This document shows, piece by piece, positions 8,205 to 16,605 of a DNA stretch of 41,598 nucleotides. The stretch spans positions 1 to 41,598 of the forward strand of contig JAHJIN010000354.1 of NCBI GenBank assembly GCA_018823415.1. The letters run 5' to 3'. Under the pieces are notes generated by a model. That model was not told where the DNA came from. It did no database searches and saw only the letters and a program-made list of their open reading frames with translations. The stretch's first letter is position 1, and every line of letters starts with the position of its first letter. A program made the position numbers and the translations under genes. The stretch is from Chloroflexota bacterium. GTDB taxonomy: Bacteria > Chloroflexota > JAHJIN01.

Positions 8205-9119
8205 TTGAAATGGAAACCAGCCCCCTCTATGGGGGGGCGAGTGGGCCTGGTACTGATACTTGTCGTGGCCCTGGTCAGTCTGGGGCTGTTCTGGCTACTC
8301 TCCACTCGGCCCATATCTATCGCCTTTTTCTTTTTGGCCCTGTCTGTCCTCGTCGGCGTGATCCTGACCGTGGTGCTGGGCTATTGGACCTTTGGCTACT
8401 ATACCCTGCGGTACCGAGTAGACCGCAACGGCATCGTGATCATGTGGGGTCTGCTGCGCCAGGTGATCCCGGTGTCCAACATCCTGCGTCTGGCGCCAGG
8501 GACCGATCTGGACCCCGGCACGCGCGCGCGGGGCTTTACCTGGCGCGGCTACTATGTGGGGACCGGTCAGGACCCCGAGCTGGGGCCGGTGCTCTTTTAC
8601 GCCACGCGCCCCCGGGAAGAACAACTGCTCGTCGTGACGCCCAGCGTCACCTATGCCATCTCGCCCCGGGACCGGGCTGAATTCGAGTTGGAATACCAGT
8701 TGCGGGCACGCCTGGGGCCGACCGTCGCCCTGGAGCAAGGTACGGCCCTCACGCGCCTGGCCCGGCTCGGATTGTGGCAAGACCGCTGGTTGTGGGCGTT
8801 GGTCGCGTTGGTCATTGTAGCCAACGTGCTGCTGTTTGGCTATACCAGTTGGCAATACCCCTATCTGCCCGATTTGCTGCCGCTGCATTTTGGCATCCTG
8901 GGTCAGGTAGACCGCATCGGGGAGCGCACCGAGTTGTTCCTGCTCCCCATCATTGGCCTTGTCGTGTGGGGGCTCAACCTGCTGTTGGGCATTCTTTTTC
9001 ACCGGCGAGAGCGACTCGCCACCTATGTACTGATAGCATCAGCATTGGTGGTGCAGGTTGTGCTCTGGCTGGCTGCGGCGAACATTGTGGTGCGCGGTTT
9101 GCGGATCGTAACCTTCTGA
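8205..9119 (+). CDS. Membrane protein with PH-like domain and C-terminal DUF1648-like segment
   Basis: About 304 aa. Two N-terminal hydrophobic segments (LVLILVVALVSLGLFWLL and a following one) precede a soluble region with the pattern of bacterial PH domains (YTLRYRVDRNGIVIMWGLLRQVIPVSNI). A second membrane pair follows: around ALVALVIVANVLLFGYTS, the DUF1648-like phrase LPLHFGILGQVDRIGER, then further transmembrane helices. The proposed start is TTG 8205, with GGAGG 10 nt upstream; ATG 8229 is the alternative. The frame runs back into the previous gene but only these two starts follow its stop. It lies in a same-strand run between the PEP-CTERM and DUF2207 genes, so a role in the cell envelope is plausible. 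No enzymatic motif is seen. Confidence 0.75.
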   Translation: MKWKPAPSMGGRVGLVLILVVALVSLGLFWLLSTRPISIAFFFLALSVLVGVILTVVLGYWTFGYYTLRYRVDRNGIVIMWGLLRQVIPVSNILRLAPGTDLDPGTRARGFTWRGYYVGTGQDPELGPVLFYATRPREEQLLVVTPSVTYAISPRDRAEFELEYQLRARLGPTVALEQGTALTRLARLGLWQDRWLWALVALVIVANVLLFGYTSWQYPYLPDLLPLHFGILGQVDRIGERTELFLLPIIGLVVWGLNLLLGILFHRRERLATYVLIASALVVQVVLWLAAANIVVRGLRIVTF

Positions 9120-9137
9120 TCGTTGAATGGAGGTATC

Positions 9138-10820
9138 ATGAACATGCGAGTGAAACAGTTCCTGGCGCTGGCGCTGGTCTTGCTGGTGACCAGCGTGGGG
9201 GTGTGGCCGGCTTTTGCCGCCGACTATGGCTTTGTCCTCAACAAGAATATCTCGCGCGTGACCATCAACCGTGATGGCTCGGTGGACATCGAATACTGGC
9301 TCACGTACACCTGCGACGCCGGCGCACATCCTATCGACATCATTGACGTGGGGATGCCCAACAGTTCCTATGTCCTGTCCAGCGTGCGCGCTGACCTGGA
9401 CGGCAATTCGGCAGTGACGGTCAAACGCTCCGAGTTAGTCAACCCGGGCGTCGAGGTTCACCTGTTGAGCAGCACCATCCAGCCCGGGGGTACCGGTACC
9501 CTGCATCTCACCGTCAACGTCCCCGGCATGGTCTATCCCGACAGCGAAGACGATGCCTATGCCAGCGTCGAGTTTAGCCCGCACTGGTATGACAGCGCGA
9601 ACGCCCACGGCACCACGGACATGCAGGTGAGCTTTGTGTTTCCCCTGGGCGTGACCAACGAACAAACCAAGTGGCACTATCGCGAGTTTGACGAGGTAGA
9701 TGTTCAGGACGACCGCATCATCTTTACCTGGCTCGAACCGCAGGCCAGCCCATCCAGGCAATACACGTTTGGCGTGGGTTTTCCCAAGAGCTATGTGGAC
9801 GTCATTTCACAACCGCCCTCGGCTTCGTCCCAGGCCATTGGCTCTCTGTGCGGCATGTTGAGCTGCCTGGCTGATGGCGGCTGCTGGGGTTTTGGCATCT
9901 TTATCCTGATCGTGGGCTTTGGCGTAGCCAGCAGCGTATTGGGCGCACTATCCACCAGCCGTAAGCGCATGCAATATCTGCCGCCGTCGGTAGGCGTGGA
10001 AGGCGTGGGCGTGAAACGCGGGCTTACGGCGGTAGAGGCTGCCATCCTGCTAGAAACGCCGCTGGACAAGGCGTTGACCATGACCCTGTTTAGCCTGATG
10101 AAAAAAGGTGCCGTGCGGGCAGTGTCGGAAAAGCCGTTGCAACTGGAGGCCATCGACCCACCTCCCACCGAGCTGCGCGGCTATGAGAAAGGCTTTGTAG
10201 CTGCCATCGACAAAAAAGGTGCCCTGAATGACAAGGACCTGCGTGAGATGATGGTGCTCCTGGTCAAGTCGGTGAACGACAAGCTCAAGGGCTTTAGCCG
10301 CAAGGAAACGGTGGCGTATTATCGCGACATCGTGAGCCGAGCCTGGGATCAGGTGCAGGCGGCCGATACACCCGAACTCAAGGGCCGCGCCCTCACCGAG
10401 AACATTGACTGGACCATGCTGGACAAGGATTTTGGCGACAAGATTGGCCCGACCCTGGGGCCCAATCCCATCCCCATGCCCTACTGGTGGTGGTGGGGTA
10501 TGCCCGGTCGCGCCGGCCGCACGACCCCGGCGCCTGCCGCGCAACCGCTCGGCACGCCGTCGGTCAGCATCCCCCAGGTGCAACTGCCCACTTTGCCCGG
10601 TGCTGATTTCGCCAACACCGTCGTCCTCGGCATGGAGGGCCTGGCGAACAACGTCGTCACCAACATCGAACAGTTTACCGGGGGCGTGACCAAGCAAACC
10701 AACCCCAAGGCGTTTTCTTCCGGCTCTTCTGGCCGGAGCTACAAGAGCGGCGGGTGTGCCTGTGCCTGTGCCTGTGCCTGCGCCGGGTGCGCGTGCGCCT
10801 GCGCCGGGGGCGGCCGGTAG
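9138..10820 (+). CDS. DUF2207-like membrane protein with Cys-Ala repeat tail
   Basis: About 560 aa. A signal peptide (FLALALVLLVTSVGVWPAFA) precedes an extracytoplasmic beta-rich domain of about 200 residues that resembles DUF2207. A transmembrane helix follows near GFGIFILIVGFGVASSVLGAL. The cytoplasmic part has a winged-helix-like region (LTAVEAAILLETPLDKALTM) common in DUF2207 proteins, then a Pro/Ala/Trp-rich stretch with four consecutive Trp. The last ~20 residues are Gly-Cys-Ala rich, with eight cysteines alternating with Ala (five CA pairs, Gly, three CA pairs) and ending GGGR. ATG 9138 follows GGAGG with only 4 nt; ATG 9144 (10 nt) is equally possible. Function unknown. Confidence 0.8.
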   Translation: MNMRVKQFLALALVLLVTSVGVWPAFAADYGFVLNKNISRVTINRDGSVDIEYWLTYTCDAGAHPIDIIDVGMPNSSYVLSSVRADLDGNSAVTVKRSELVNPGVEVHLLSSTIQPGGTGTLHLTVNVPGMVYPDSEDDAYASVEFSPHWYDSANAHGTTDMQVSFVFPLGVTNEQTKWHYREFDEVDVQDDRIIFTWLEPQASPSRQYTFGVGFPKSYVDVISQPPSASSQAIGSLCGMLSCLADGGCWGFGIFILIVGFGVASSVLGALSTSRKRMQYLPPSVGVEGVGVKRGLTAVEAAILLETPLDKALTMTLFSLMKKGAVRAVSEKPLQLEAIDPPPTELRGYEKGFVAAIDKKGALNDKDLREMMVLLVKSVNDKLKGFSRKETVAYYRDIVSRAWDQVQAADTPELKGRALTENIDWTMLDKDFGDKIGPTLGPNPIPMPYWWWWGMPGRAGRTTPAPAAQPLGTPSVSIPQVQLPTLPGADFANTVVLGMEGLANNVVTNIEQFTGGVTKQTNPKAFSSGSSGRSYKSGGCACACACACAGCACACAGGGR

Positions 10821-10842
10821 CCCAGTTTTGGGAGGACAGAAC

Positions 10843-11091
10843 ATGGCCCAAGATAGTGTAGAACTGTCGATTCCCTTTGAATCGCTTGTTGATTCCATTA
10901 TCAGGTTGAGCCTGCAAGACAAGCTGCGGGTCTGGGAATTGCTGGATGAACAAGTCGCCCAGGCTGAAGAGGATCTGTGGGAGCATGATCCTGCTGTCCT
11001 GACTGAGATTCGGGAGGCCCGGGCTGCTTATCAGGCAGGAGAGTATGTGACCCTTGGCGAGTACATCGCTCAACGGCACGAAAAGACCTGA
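10843..11091 (+). CDS. Antitoxin-like small protein of a RelBE/ParDE-type pair
   Basis: 82 aa, acidic and helical (DSIIRLSLQDKLRVWELLDEQ, then EEDLWEHDPAVLTEIREARAAYQAGEYVTLGEYI). The GEYVTLxEY ending is typical of short antitoxins whose C-terminal tail wraps the RelE/ParE toxin. No clear DNA-binding motif is visible at the N-terminus. ATG 10843 follows GGAGG (10831-10835). The stop overlaps the toxin start by one base (TGATG), giving translational coupling. An in-frame extension into the DUF2207 tail region is rejected because it would encode a low-complexity Pro-Val-Ala run. Confidence 0.8.
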   Translation: MAQDSVELSIPFESLVDSIIRLSLQDKLRVWELLDEQVAQAEEDLWEHDPAVLTEIREARAAYQAGEYVTLGEYIAQRHEKT

Positions 11092-11351
11092 TGAGCTACC
11101 AGATCATCATCCCCAAGCCGGTACAGAAGCAACTGGATGGCCTACCTGACAATATCTGTGATCGATTGATCAAACGAATTGTGGCATTGCAGGACAACCC
11201 ACGCCCACGCGGCTGTGTAAAACTGCAAGGCTATGAAAACGAGTACCGTATTCGGATTGGCGACTATCGGATACGGTACGAGGTCGATGATCAGAACGCC
11301 ATTATCGTGCTGCTTCACTGCAAAAATCGGAAGGATATATACAGAGGCTGA
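11091..11351 (+). CDS. RelE/ParE family toxin
   Basis: 86 aa. It begins YQIIIPKPVQKQLDGLP and continues with RIVALQDNPRPRGCVKLQG, YRIRIGDYRIRYEVDD and HCKNRKDIYR, the full strand-helix order of RelE-fold toxins. The basic residues in GDYRIRY and the terminal RKDIYR are those usually needed for ribosome-dependent mRNA cleavage in RelE/YoeB-type members. The start overlaps the antitoxin stop. Family membership is clear; mRNase versus gyrase inhibition cannot be told, though conserved R/K/Y favours an mRNase. Confidence 0.88.
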   Translation: MSYQIIIPKPVQKQLDGLPDNICDRLIKRIVALQDNPRPRGCVKLQGYENEYRIRIGDYRIRYEVDDQNAIIVLLHCKNRKDIYRG

Positions 11352-11387
11352 TTCTGTTCCATCGAAACTGAATTAGGAGGTCACAAC

Positions 11388-12752
11388 ATGGCCTGGCGAG
11401 ATCGCATTCGAGACTGGTTCACGTCACCACAACCGCTGCAAAAAGGCATCTATCATTACCGAGGCGGCCTGGGTGGCCCGGAGCAGCTTCGGCTCCACCT
11501 GCGCGTGGAGGACGACGGCCGGGGCATCCTGGTGATCAATGCGGCCAAGGTGCTGCATCTGAACCAGACCGCCACCGAGTATGCCAAGCTCATCCTGGAG
11601 GGCCGCTCCGCCGACCAGGTGATAAGCACCATGACCCGGCGCTATCGGGTGGAAGCTGCCATGGCCCGAGCCGACTATGACCATCTGCACGAGGTCATCA
11701 CCACCCTTTCGACCACCGACGAGGTGTGCCCGGTGACCTACCTGGACGTGGAGCGCATCGACCCGTTCGACACACCGGTATCGGCGCCCTACCGCATGGA
11801 CCTGGCCCTCACCTATCGCTGCGACAACGACTGCGGGCATTGCTACGTGGGCCGGCCCAAGAACACACCCGAGATGACCACCGACCAGTGGCGCGCCGTG
11901 CTGGATCGGGTCTGGGACCTGGGCATTCCGCACGTGTGCTTTACCGGCGGCGAGGCCAGCCTGCGCGAGGACTTGCCGGACCTGGTGATGCATGCCGAAG
12001 ACCTGGGGCTGGTCACCGGCCTGCTCACCAACGGCCGGCGCCTGAGCGACCGAGCCTACCTGGATCGGTTGCTGGCGGCCGGCCTGGACCACGTGCAGAT
12101 CACCATCGAGTCGCATGACCCGGCCATCCACAACGAAATGGTGTGCGCCAATGCCTGGGATGACACGGTGGCCGGCATTCGCAATGCCGTGGCGGCCGAC
12201 GTGTACGTCACCACCAACACCACCCTCACCACTCGCAATGTCGACCATATCGAGGACACGGTGGCCTTTATCGCCGAACTCGGCGTGCATGCTTTTGCCT
12301 GCAACAGCCTCATCTACAGTGGCAAAGGCAAGGACGTGGGCACCGGCATCCGCGAGTCGGACCTGGCTCCCATCCTCGAACGCATCCAGGAAGCCGCGGC
12401 TGCGCACAGCCTCCAGCTCATCTGGTACACGCCCACGCAGTACTGCCAGCTCAACCCGATCAACCTGGAATTGGGCGTCAAGAGCTGCACGGCTGCCAAG
12501 TACAACATGTGCGTCGAGCCCGACGGCAACGTGATTCCCTGCCAGAGCTATTTCAAATCCCTGGGCCACATCCTTCACGATCCGTGGGAAACCATCTGGG
12601 ATAGCGAGCTCGCTTTCTCGCTGCGTGGGCATACCTGGGTCCCAGAAAAATGCACCGATTGCGACGACCTGCCTCTGTGCGGCGGTGGCTGCCCGCTCTA
12701 TGCCGACCAGGAAACAGTCGTGTGTGTCGATTCCAAATCCTCGACAGTCTAG
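11388..12752 (+). CDS. Radical SAM protein with N-terminal PqqD-like and C-terminal SPASM regions
   Basis: 454 aa. Residues ~40-105 (VINAAKVLHLNQTATEYAKLI, then ADQVISTMTRRYRV) look like PqqD, the peptide-binding RRE fold of RiPP maturases. The radical SAM cluster is C145-x3-C149-x2-C152 (CDNDCGHC), with the SAM-binding Gly-rich FTGGEASLREDL. The C-terminus carries auxiliary-cluster cysteines (SCTAAKYNMCVEPDGNVIPC, CTDCDDLPLCGGGCP), typical of SPASM. Such proteins make thioether or C-C crosslinks in peptides or act in cofactor maturation. The start has a strong AGGAGGT. It is 36 nt after the toxin gene and 21 nt before deoC. No precursor peptide gene is seen next to it, so the substrate is unknown. 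Confidence 0.88.
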   Translation: MAWRDRIRDWFTSPQPLQKGIYHYRGGLGGPEQLRLHLRVEDDGRGILVINAAKVLHLNQTATEYAKLILEGRSADQVISTMTRRYRVEAAMARADYDHLHEVITTLSTTDEVCPVTYLDVERIDPFDTPVSAPYRMDLALTYRCDNDCGHCYVGRPKNTPEMTTDQWRAVLDRVWDLGIPHVCFTGGEASLREDLPDLVMHAEDLGLVTGLLTNGRRLSDRAYLDRLLAAGLDHVQITIESHDPAIHNEMVCANAWDDTVAGIRNAVAADVYVTTNTTLTTRNVDHIEDTVAFIAELGVHAFACNSLIYSGKGKDVGTGIRESDLAPILERIQEAAAAHSLQLIWYTPTQYCQLNPINLELGVKSCTAAKYNMCVEPDGNVIPCQSYFKSLGHILHDPWETIWDSELAFSLRGHTWVPEKCTDCDDLPLCGGGCPLYADQETVVCVDSKSSTV

Positions 12753-12773
12753 TCACATCGCCGGTCACGAAAC

Positions 12774-13496
12774 ATGACGAACAAACCCATCGACCTTCGC
12801 ACCTTGGCCAAGACCATTGACCATTCGCTGCTACACCCTACGATGACCGACCAAGATATCGTCGTCGGGTGCGAGATTGCCGCACAATGCGACGTGGCGA
12901 CGGCTTGCGTCAAACCTTACGCCATCCCCCTGGCACGTCGTATCCTGGATGGTTCCGACGTGGGCGTGTGCGCGGTGGTGGCCTTTCCGCACGGCAATAG
13001 CACTCTCGCCATCAAGGTCGCCGAGACCGAGCAGGCGGTCGCGGCCGGCGCCACCGAGATCGACGTGGTTGTCAACATTGGCCAGGTGCTGGGCGGCGAC
13101 TGGGATTACGTATCGGATGAGATCCGGGCGGTCAATGAAGCCACGGTCCGGGGTGGGGCCATCCTGAAGGTCATCTTTGAGAACGAATATTTGCAGGACG
13201 AGCACATTGTCCGGCTGTGCGAGATCTGCTCGGCGCATGGCGTGGCCTTTGTGAAAACGTCTACCGGCTATGGGTTCGTGAAACAAACCAACGGCATGTA
13301 CGCCTACCAGGGGGCGACAGACCATCACTTGCGCCTGATGCGTGCCCATTGCCCCGAGACGGTCCAGATCAAGGCGGCCGGCGGCGTGCGGACCCTGGAT
13401 GATTTGCTGCGGGTGCGGGCGCTCGGTGTCACGAGGATTGGAGCCACTGCGACAGAGAGCATATTGCAAGAGGGCAAACGGCGCGGATTCGAGTAG
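12774..13496 (+). CDS. deoC: Deoxyribose-phosphate aldolase
   Basis: 240-aa class I aldolase that cleaves 2-deoxyribose-5-phosphate to glyceraldehyde-3-phosphate and acetaldehyde in deoxynucleoside catabolism. The Schiff-base lysine is K161 in FVKTSTGYG. D97 in EIDVVVNIG and K200 in VQIKAAGGVRTLDD match the proton-relay residues of E. coli DeoC. VCAVVAFPHGNST is also conserved. Length is close to family norm. The ATG lies 21 nt after the radical SAM stop and has no clear ribosome binding site. Downstream phosphorylase-like and phosphoribosyltransferase genes support a nucleoside-salvage context. Confidence 0.95.
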   Translation: MTNKPIDLRTLAKTIDHSLLHPTMTDQDIVVGCEIAAQCDVATACVKPYAIPLARRILDGSDVGVCAVVAFPHGNSTLAIKVAETEQAVAAGATEIDVVVNIGQVLGGDWDYVSDEIRAVNEATVRGGAILKVIFENEYLQDEHIVRLCEICSAHGVAFVKTSTGYGFVKQTNGMYAYQGATDHHLRLMRAHCPETVQIKAAGGVRTLDDLLRVRALGVTRIGATATESILQEGKRRGFE

Positions 13497-13573
13497 CCGC
13501 GCATAACGACCAGGCGGTGCGCATCGGGATACATCAAGGCCATCATGGACTGTGACCGGCCGGGAGGTGCGAG

Positions 13574-14800
13574 TTGGCATCCACAGAAGCGTCTTCTCGT
13601 CGTACAGGACCCTGGATACTGATCGTGGTGTTGCTGGTAGCCCTGTGCCTGGGGGTATGTTGTCTGTGTGTTGGCGGCGCAGCCTGCGGGTGGTTGTTTA
13701 TCCAGAACCCCAGGACGAGTCAGCCTTCGACTGTGACTCCTCAGCCACAAGCTGTCCGGGTGGCCTTCCTGTTGCCCCTGAGCGGCCAGGTGCCCGAGTT
13801 CGGCGCGGCGGCCCGCAATGGCGCCATGTTGGCGCTGGACGAATGGAACGCTCGGGGTGGCGTGCTGGGCCAGCCGGTGAAGGCCGCGGTCGAAGACAGC
13901 CAGTGCACGGCCGAAGCGGCAATAGCCATAGCCAACAAGGTCATCGACCGGGACGGGGTTCACTATATCGTCGGTGAGCTGTGCTCGTCTGCCTCTGTGC
14001 CCATCTCGCAAAAGGCAGAGGCGGCCGGCGTGGTTCAGATCAGCCCGGCGGCTCTCCGGCCCGAACTCACGCTCAATGCAGATGGCACCACCAAATCCTA
14101 CGTCTTTCGCGCGTGCTTTCTGGACCGCACCCAGGGCGCGGTCATGGCCAAATTTGCCCTGCAGCAGGGCCACCAGCGGGCCTTTGTGATGCTGGACGGT
14201 AGCACGTATGCCCAGGAAATGGCCGGGGGCTTTCGTGATGCCTTTGAGCAAGACGGCGGCACCGTGGTGGGATGGGAAACCTATGCCATCGGCGCCACGG
14301 ACCTGACCAAGGCCCTGGACAAGGCTGTTCAAAGCCAGCCCGACGTGCTATACACGCCGGCCTATTACCCTGACATCAACCTTGTCGCCAAGCAGGCCCG
14401 GCAACTGGGCGTGACGGCCGTGCTGATGGGCGCCGATGGCTGGGACACGGGCGCGCTCGACGTTCAGGCGGTGGATGGCGGGTTCTATGCGGTCCAGTTC
14501 GCCGTGGCTGACCCCCGCCCAATGGTCCAAACCTGGGTAGCCAGCTATCGAGCCAAACACGGCCAGGACCCGGATTTCGCCGCCGCGCTCACGTATGACG
14601 CCACCAACCTGCTGCTCACCGCCATCCAGCAGGCTGGGGTGGATGATCCGGCCCGGGTCAAAGACGTGTTGGCCGGCATCGAGTTTGAAGGGGTGTCCGG
14701 GACCTGGACCTATGATGCCCAGCACAATCCCATCAAGAGCGTCACCATCATGCAGGTAAAAGATGGCGAAAGGGTCTATGTGGGCACCATCACGCCATAA
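13574..14800 (+). CDS. Membrane-anchored substrate-binding protein (branched-chain amino acid type, LivK-like fold)
   Basis: 408 aa. An N-terminal hydrophobic segment with clustered Cys (ILIVVLLVALCLGVCCLCV) looks like an uncleaved anchor. It is followed by a periplasmic-binding fold of the Peripla_BP_6 type: VRVAFLLPLSGQVPEFGAAARNGAMLALDEWN, YIVGELCSSASVPISQKAEAAGV, VFRACFLDRTQGAVMAKFAL, and a C-terminal GVSGTWTYDAQHNP. Start is TTG 13574, with GGGAGG at 6-nt spacing. No permease or ATPase gene is adjacent, so the transporter partners are elsewhere or the protein is a sensor. The salvage-gene surroundings make a nucleoside or base ligand conceivable, but the family usually binds amino acids. 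Confidence 0.85.
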   Translation: MASTEASSRRTGPWILIVVLLVALCLGVCCLCVGGAACGWLFIQNPRTSQPSTVTPQPQAVRVAFLLPLSGQVPEFGAAARNGAMLALDEWNARGGVLGQPVKAAVEDSQCTAEAAIAIANKVIDRDGVHYIVGELCSSASVPISQKAEAAGVVQISPAALRPELTLNADGTTKSYVFRACFLDRTQGAVMAKFALQQGHQRAFVMLDGSTYAQEMAGGFRDAFEQDGGTVVGWETYAIGATDLTKALDKAVQSQPDVLYTPAYYPDINLVAKQARQLGVTAVLMGADGWDTGALDVQAVDGGFYAVQFAVADPRPMVQTWVASYRAKHGQDPDFAAALTYDATNLLLTAIQQAGVDDPARVKDVLAGIEFEGVSGTWTYDAQHNPIKSVTIMQVKDGERVYVGTITP

Positions 14801-14834
14801 CCGATCCTATCGGTGACTGGAGGAGCAGGATACC

Positions 14835-16562
14835 GTGGACCGCGCCGTGCCCTTTACGGGCAGCGAAGAGATCAATCTCTATATTCGCACCTACTATTCG
14901 CTCTTGCGCTCCACCGGCGAGATCCAGATCCGCACGCTCACCGAGACCCACGCCAACACCGGCTCGTCCTTGCACGTCCATGCCCTCGACCAGTTTCCTG
15001 ACATGGCGGCGTTTATCTATGCCATCCTGCGCGTACCTCCGTGCATCATGCAGGTACGGCTGGTGCTTCTGGGCCAGAGCCGTGACGTGTTTGTGCGGCG
15101 CGGTTATGGCCAGGTGGAAAACTGGCGGCCAGTCACGGCGCCGGGCCGCCGGCGCAAGTGGTTCTATGACGGCGACGAGACCCTGGCCGCCTATATCGCC
15201 AGCGTATCCGACATTGACGACCTGATTCCCATCCTCACGGCCCTGGAAATCGAGTGGAACAAGCTGCACGACCTCATCCGGCGCTCGCCGGCCCGGGACA
15301 TGCTGGAGCAGCATCACGCCGATAACACGCCCCTCTCTCCCGACGAGGCCGAGGCGCTGGCCGGCTATCTGCTCATCTCGCCCAATGACCTGGGCCGGCT
15401 CTGGACCATCTGGCGCGACCGGCTGGTGGAAAACCTGTGGACCATCGGCCAGCGGCACAAGCATCTGGCGCTCAACCTGCTGGCCGGCTCGCTGATGGAC
15501 TATTGGCGCGCTACCCAAAAGTGGTGGGATAATATCGCTGAATGCTGCGCCCATCTGCACCTGGAGCAGCGGCCCATCTATTTCGTTTCCGGCAATACCC
15601 ACAGCCTGGTGAACCTGCTCTCCGGCTTTGCTCAGGGCCATGAGGACGAGTTGGTGGGCTATGTGGCAACCATCGACCAGGAAGACCTGCGGCGCGAATA
15701 CCAGGACATCGAGGCCCAGGAAGTACCATCCAGTCGCGACAACTTTTTGTACTATGTGTTGAAAAAGTACCTGGGCGAAGATCGACGCGGCGCGGCCGAT
15801 CATGGCCCGCGCGATGACCATGAACTGGCGCGTGGCATTCACCGCATCCCTTCAGCCCATTATTTCGACGTGGATGCGCAGATTGTCGAATTGCGCCGGC
15901 TGATCCCATCAGACATGGACGAGCGCGTGCGTACCCAGTTGCCGGCCCTGGCGCGCCTGGCAGACAGCGACGCGCTCATCCTCAACATTGACTATCCCCT
16001 GGGCATGGCCGCCTACAACCTGCTGACCATCGTGGCGCAGAACGTGGGCGAGTTGCGCGGCGTTTATGTCATGGGCAAGGCGGCCTCGCTCAATGGCCGC
16101 ATCGGCGATGTGCTGATCCCCAATGTGGTGTATGAAGAACACTCGCAAAACACCTACTTGTTCGACAACTGCTTCCAGGCCCGCGACGTGGCCCCATTCC
16201 TGGTCTATGGTTCGGCTCTGGACAATCAAAAATCCGTTTCGGTGCGCGGCACCTTTCTCCAGAACAAGGACTTTATGGACGTGTTTTACAGCGAAGGCTA
16301 CACCGACATCGAGATGGAGGCCGGCCCTTACCTGTCCGCCGTTTACGAGATGGTCCGGGCCAAGCGCTATCCGATCAACGAGATCATTACCTTGTATCAC
16401 ACCAGCCTGGACGTGGGCTTTTTGCACTATGTCTCGGATACACCGTACAGCAAGGGCAAAAACCTGGGCGCTCACAACCTATCATACTATGGCATGGACC
16501 CCACCTATGCCTCGGCCATCGCGATCCTGCGCCGCATCCTGAGTCAGGAATGTGCTGCGTAG
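14835..16562 (+). CDS. Large protein with nucleoside-phosphorylase-like C-terminal half
   Basis: 575 aa, GTG start 14835 after a GGAGGAG site. The N-terminal ~370 residues are helical and unfamiliar to me (INLYIRTYYSLLRSTGEIQIR, then NLLAGSLMDYWRATQKWWDN, then VSGNTHSLVNLLSGFA). The C-terminal ~200 residues show a PNP/UDP-phosphorylase pattern: LNIDYPLGMAAYNLL, GVYVMGKAASLNGRIGDVLI near residue 411, VRGTFLQNKDFMDVFYSEG, and DIEMEAGPYLSAVYEM near 494, like the ribose-binding MEA motif. It may belong to a family catalogued as DUF6909, a recollection I am unsure of. A phosphoribosyltransferase gene follows 43 nt later. Nucleoside or base salvage is an inference from this fold and from deoC upstream. 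Confidence 0.7.
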   Translation: MDRAVPFTGSEEINLYIRTYYSLLRSTGEIQIRTLTETHANTGSSLHVHALDQFPDMAAFIYAILRVPPCIMQVRLVLLGQSRDVFVRRGYGQVENWRPVTAPGRRRKWFYDGDETLAAYIASVSDIDDLIPILTALEIEWNKLHDLIRRSPARDMLEQHHADNTPLSPDEAEALAGYLLISPNDLGRLWTIWRDRLVENLWTIGQRHKHLALNLLAGSLMDYWRATQKWWDNIAECCAHLHLEQRPIYFVSGNTHSLVNLLSGFAQGHEDELVGYVATIDQEDLRREYQDIEAQEVPSSRDNFLYYVLKKYLGEDRRGAADHGPRDDHELARGIHRIPSAHYFDVDAQIVELRRLIPSDMDERVRTQLPALARLADSDALILNIDYPLGMAAYNLLTIVAQNVGELRGVYVMGKAASLNGRIGDVLIPNVVYEEHSQNTYLFDNCFQARDVAPFLVYGSALDNQKSVSVRGTFLQNKDFMDVFYSEGYTDIEMEAGPYLSAVYEMVRAKRYPINEIITLYHTSLDVGFLHYVSDTPYSKGKNLGAHNLSYYGMDPTYASAIAILRRILSQECAA

Positions 16563-16605
16563 GCGCGGAGACGAATAGACAACATACATTATTCTAGGAG
16601 GAAAC

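Noticed and set aside
10756-10842. Extension of the antitoxin gene upstream into the DUF2207 gene
   Set aside because: It would encode a Pro/Val/Ala run from the Cys-Ala codons in another frame; GGAGG before ATG 10843 decides the start.
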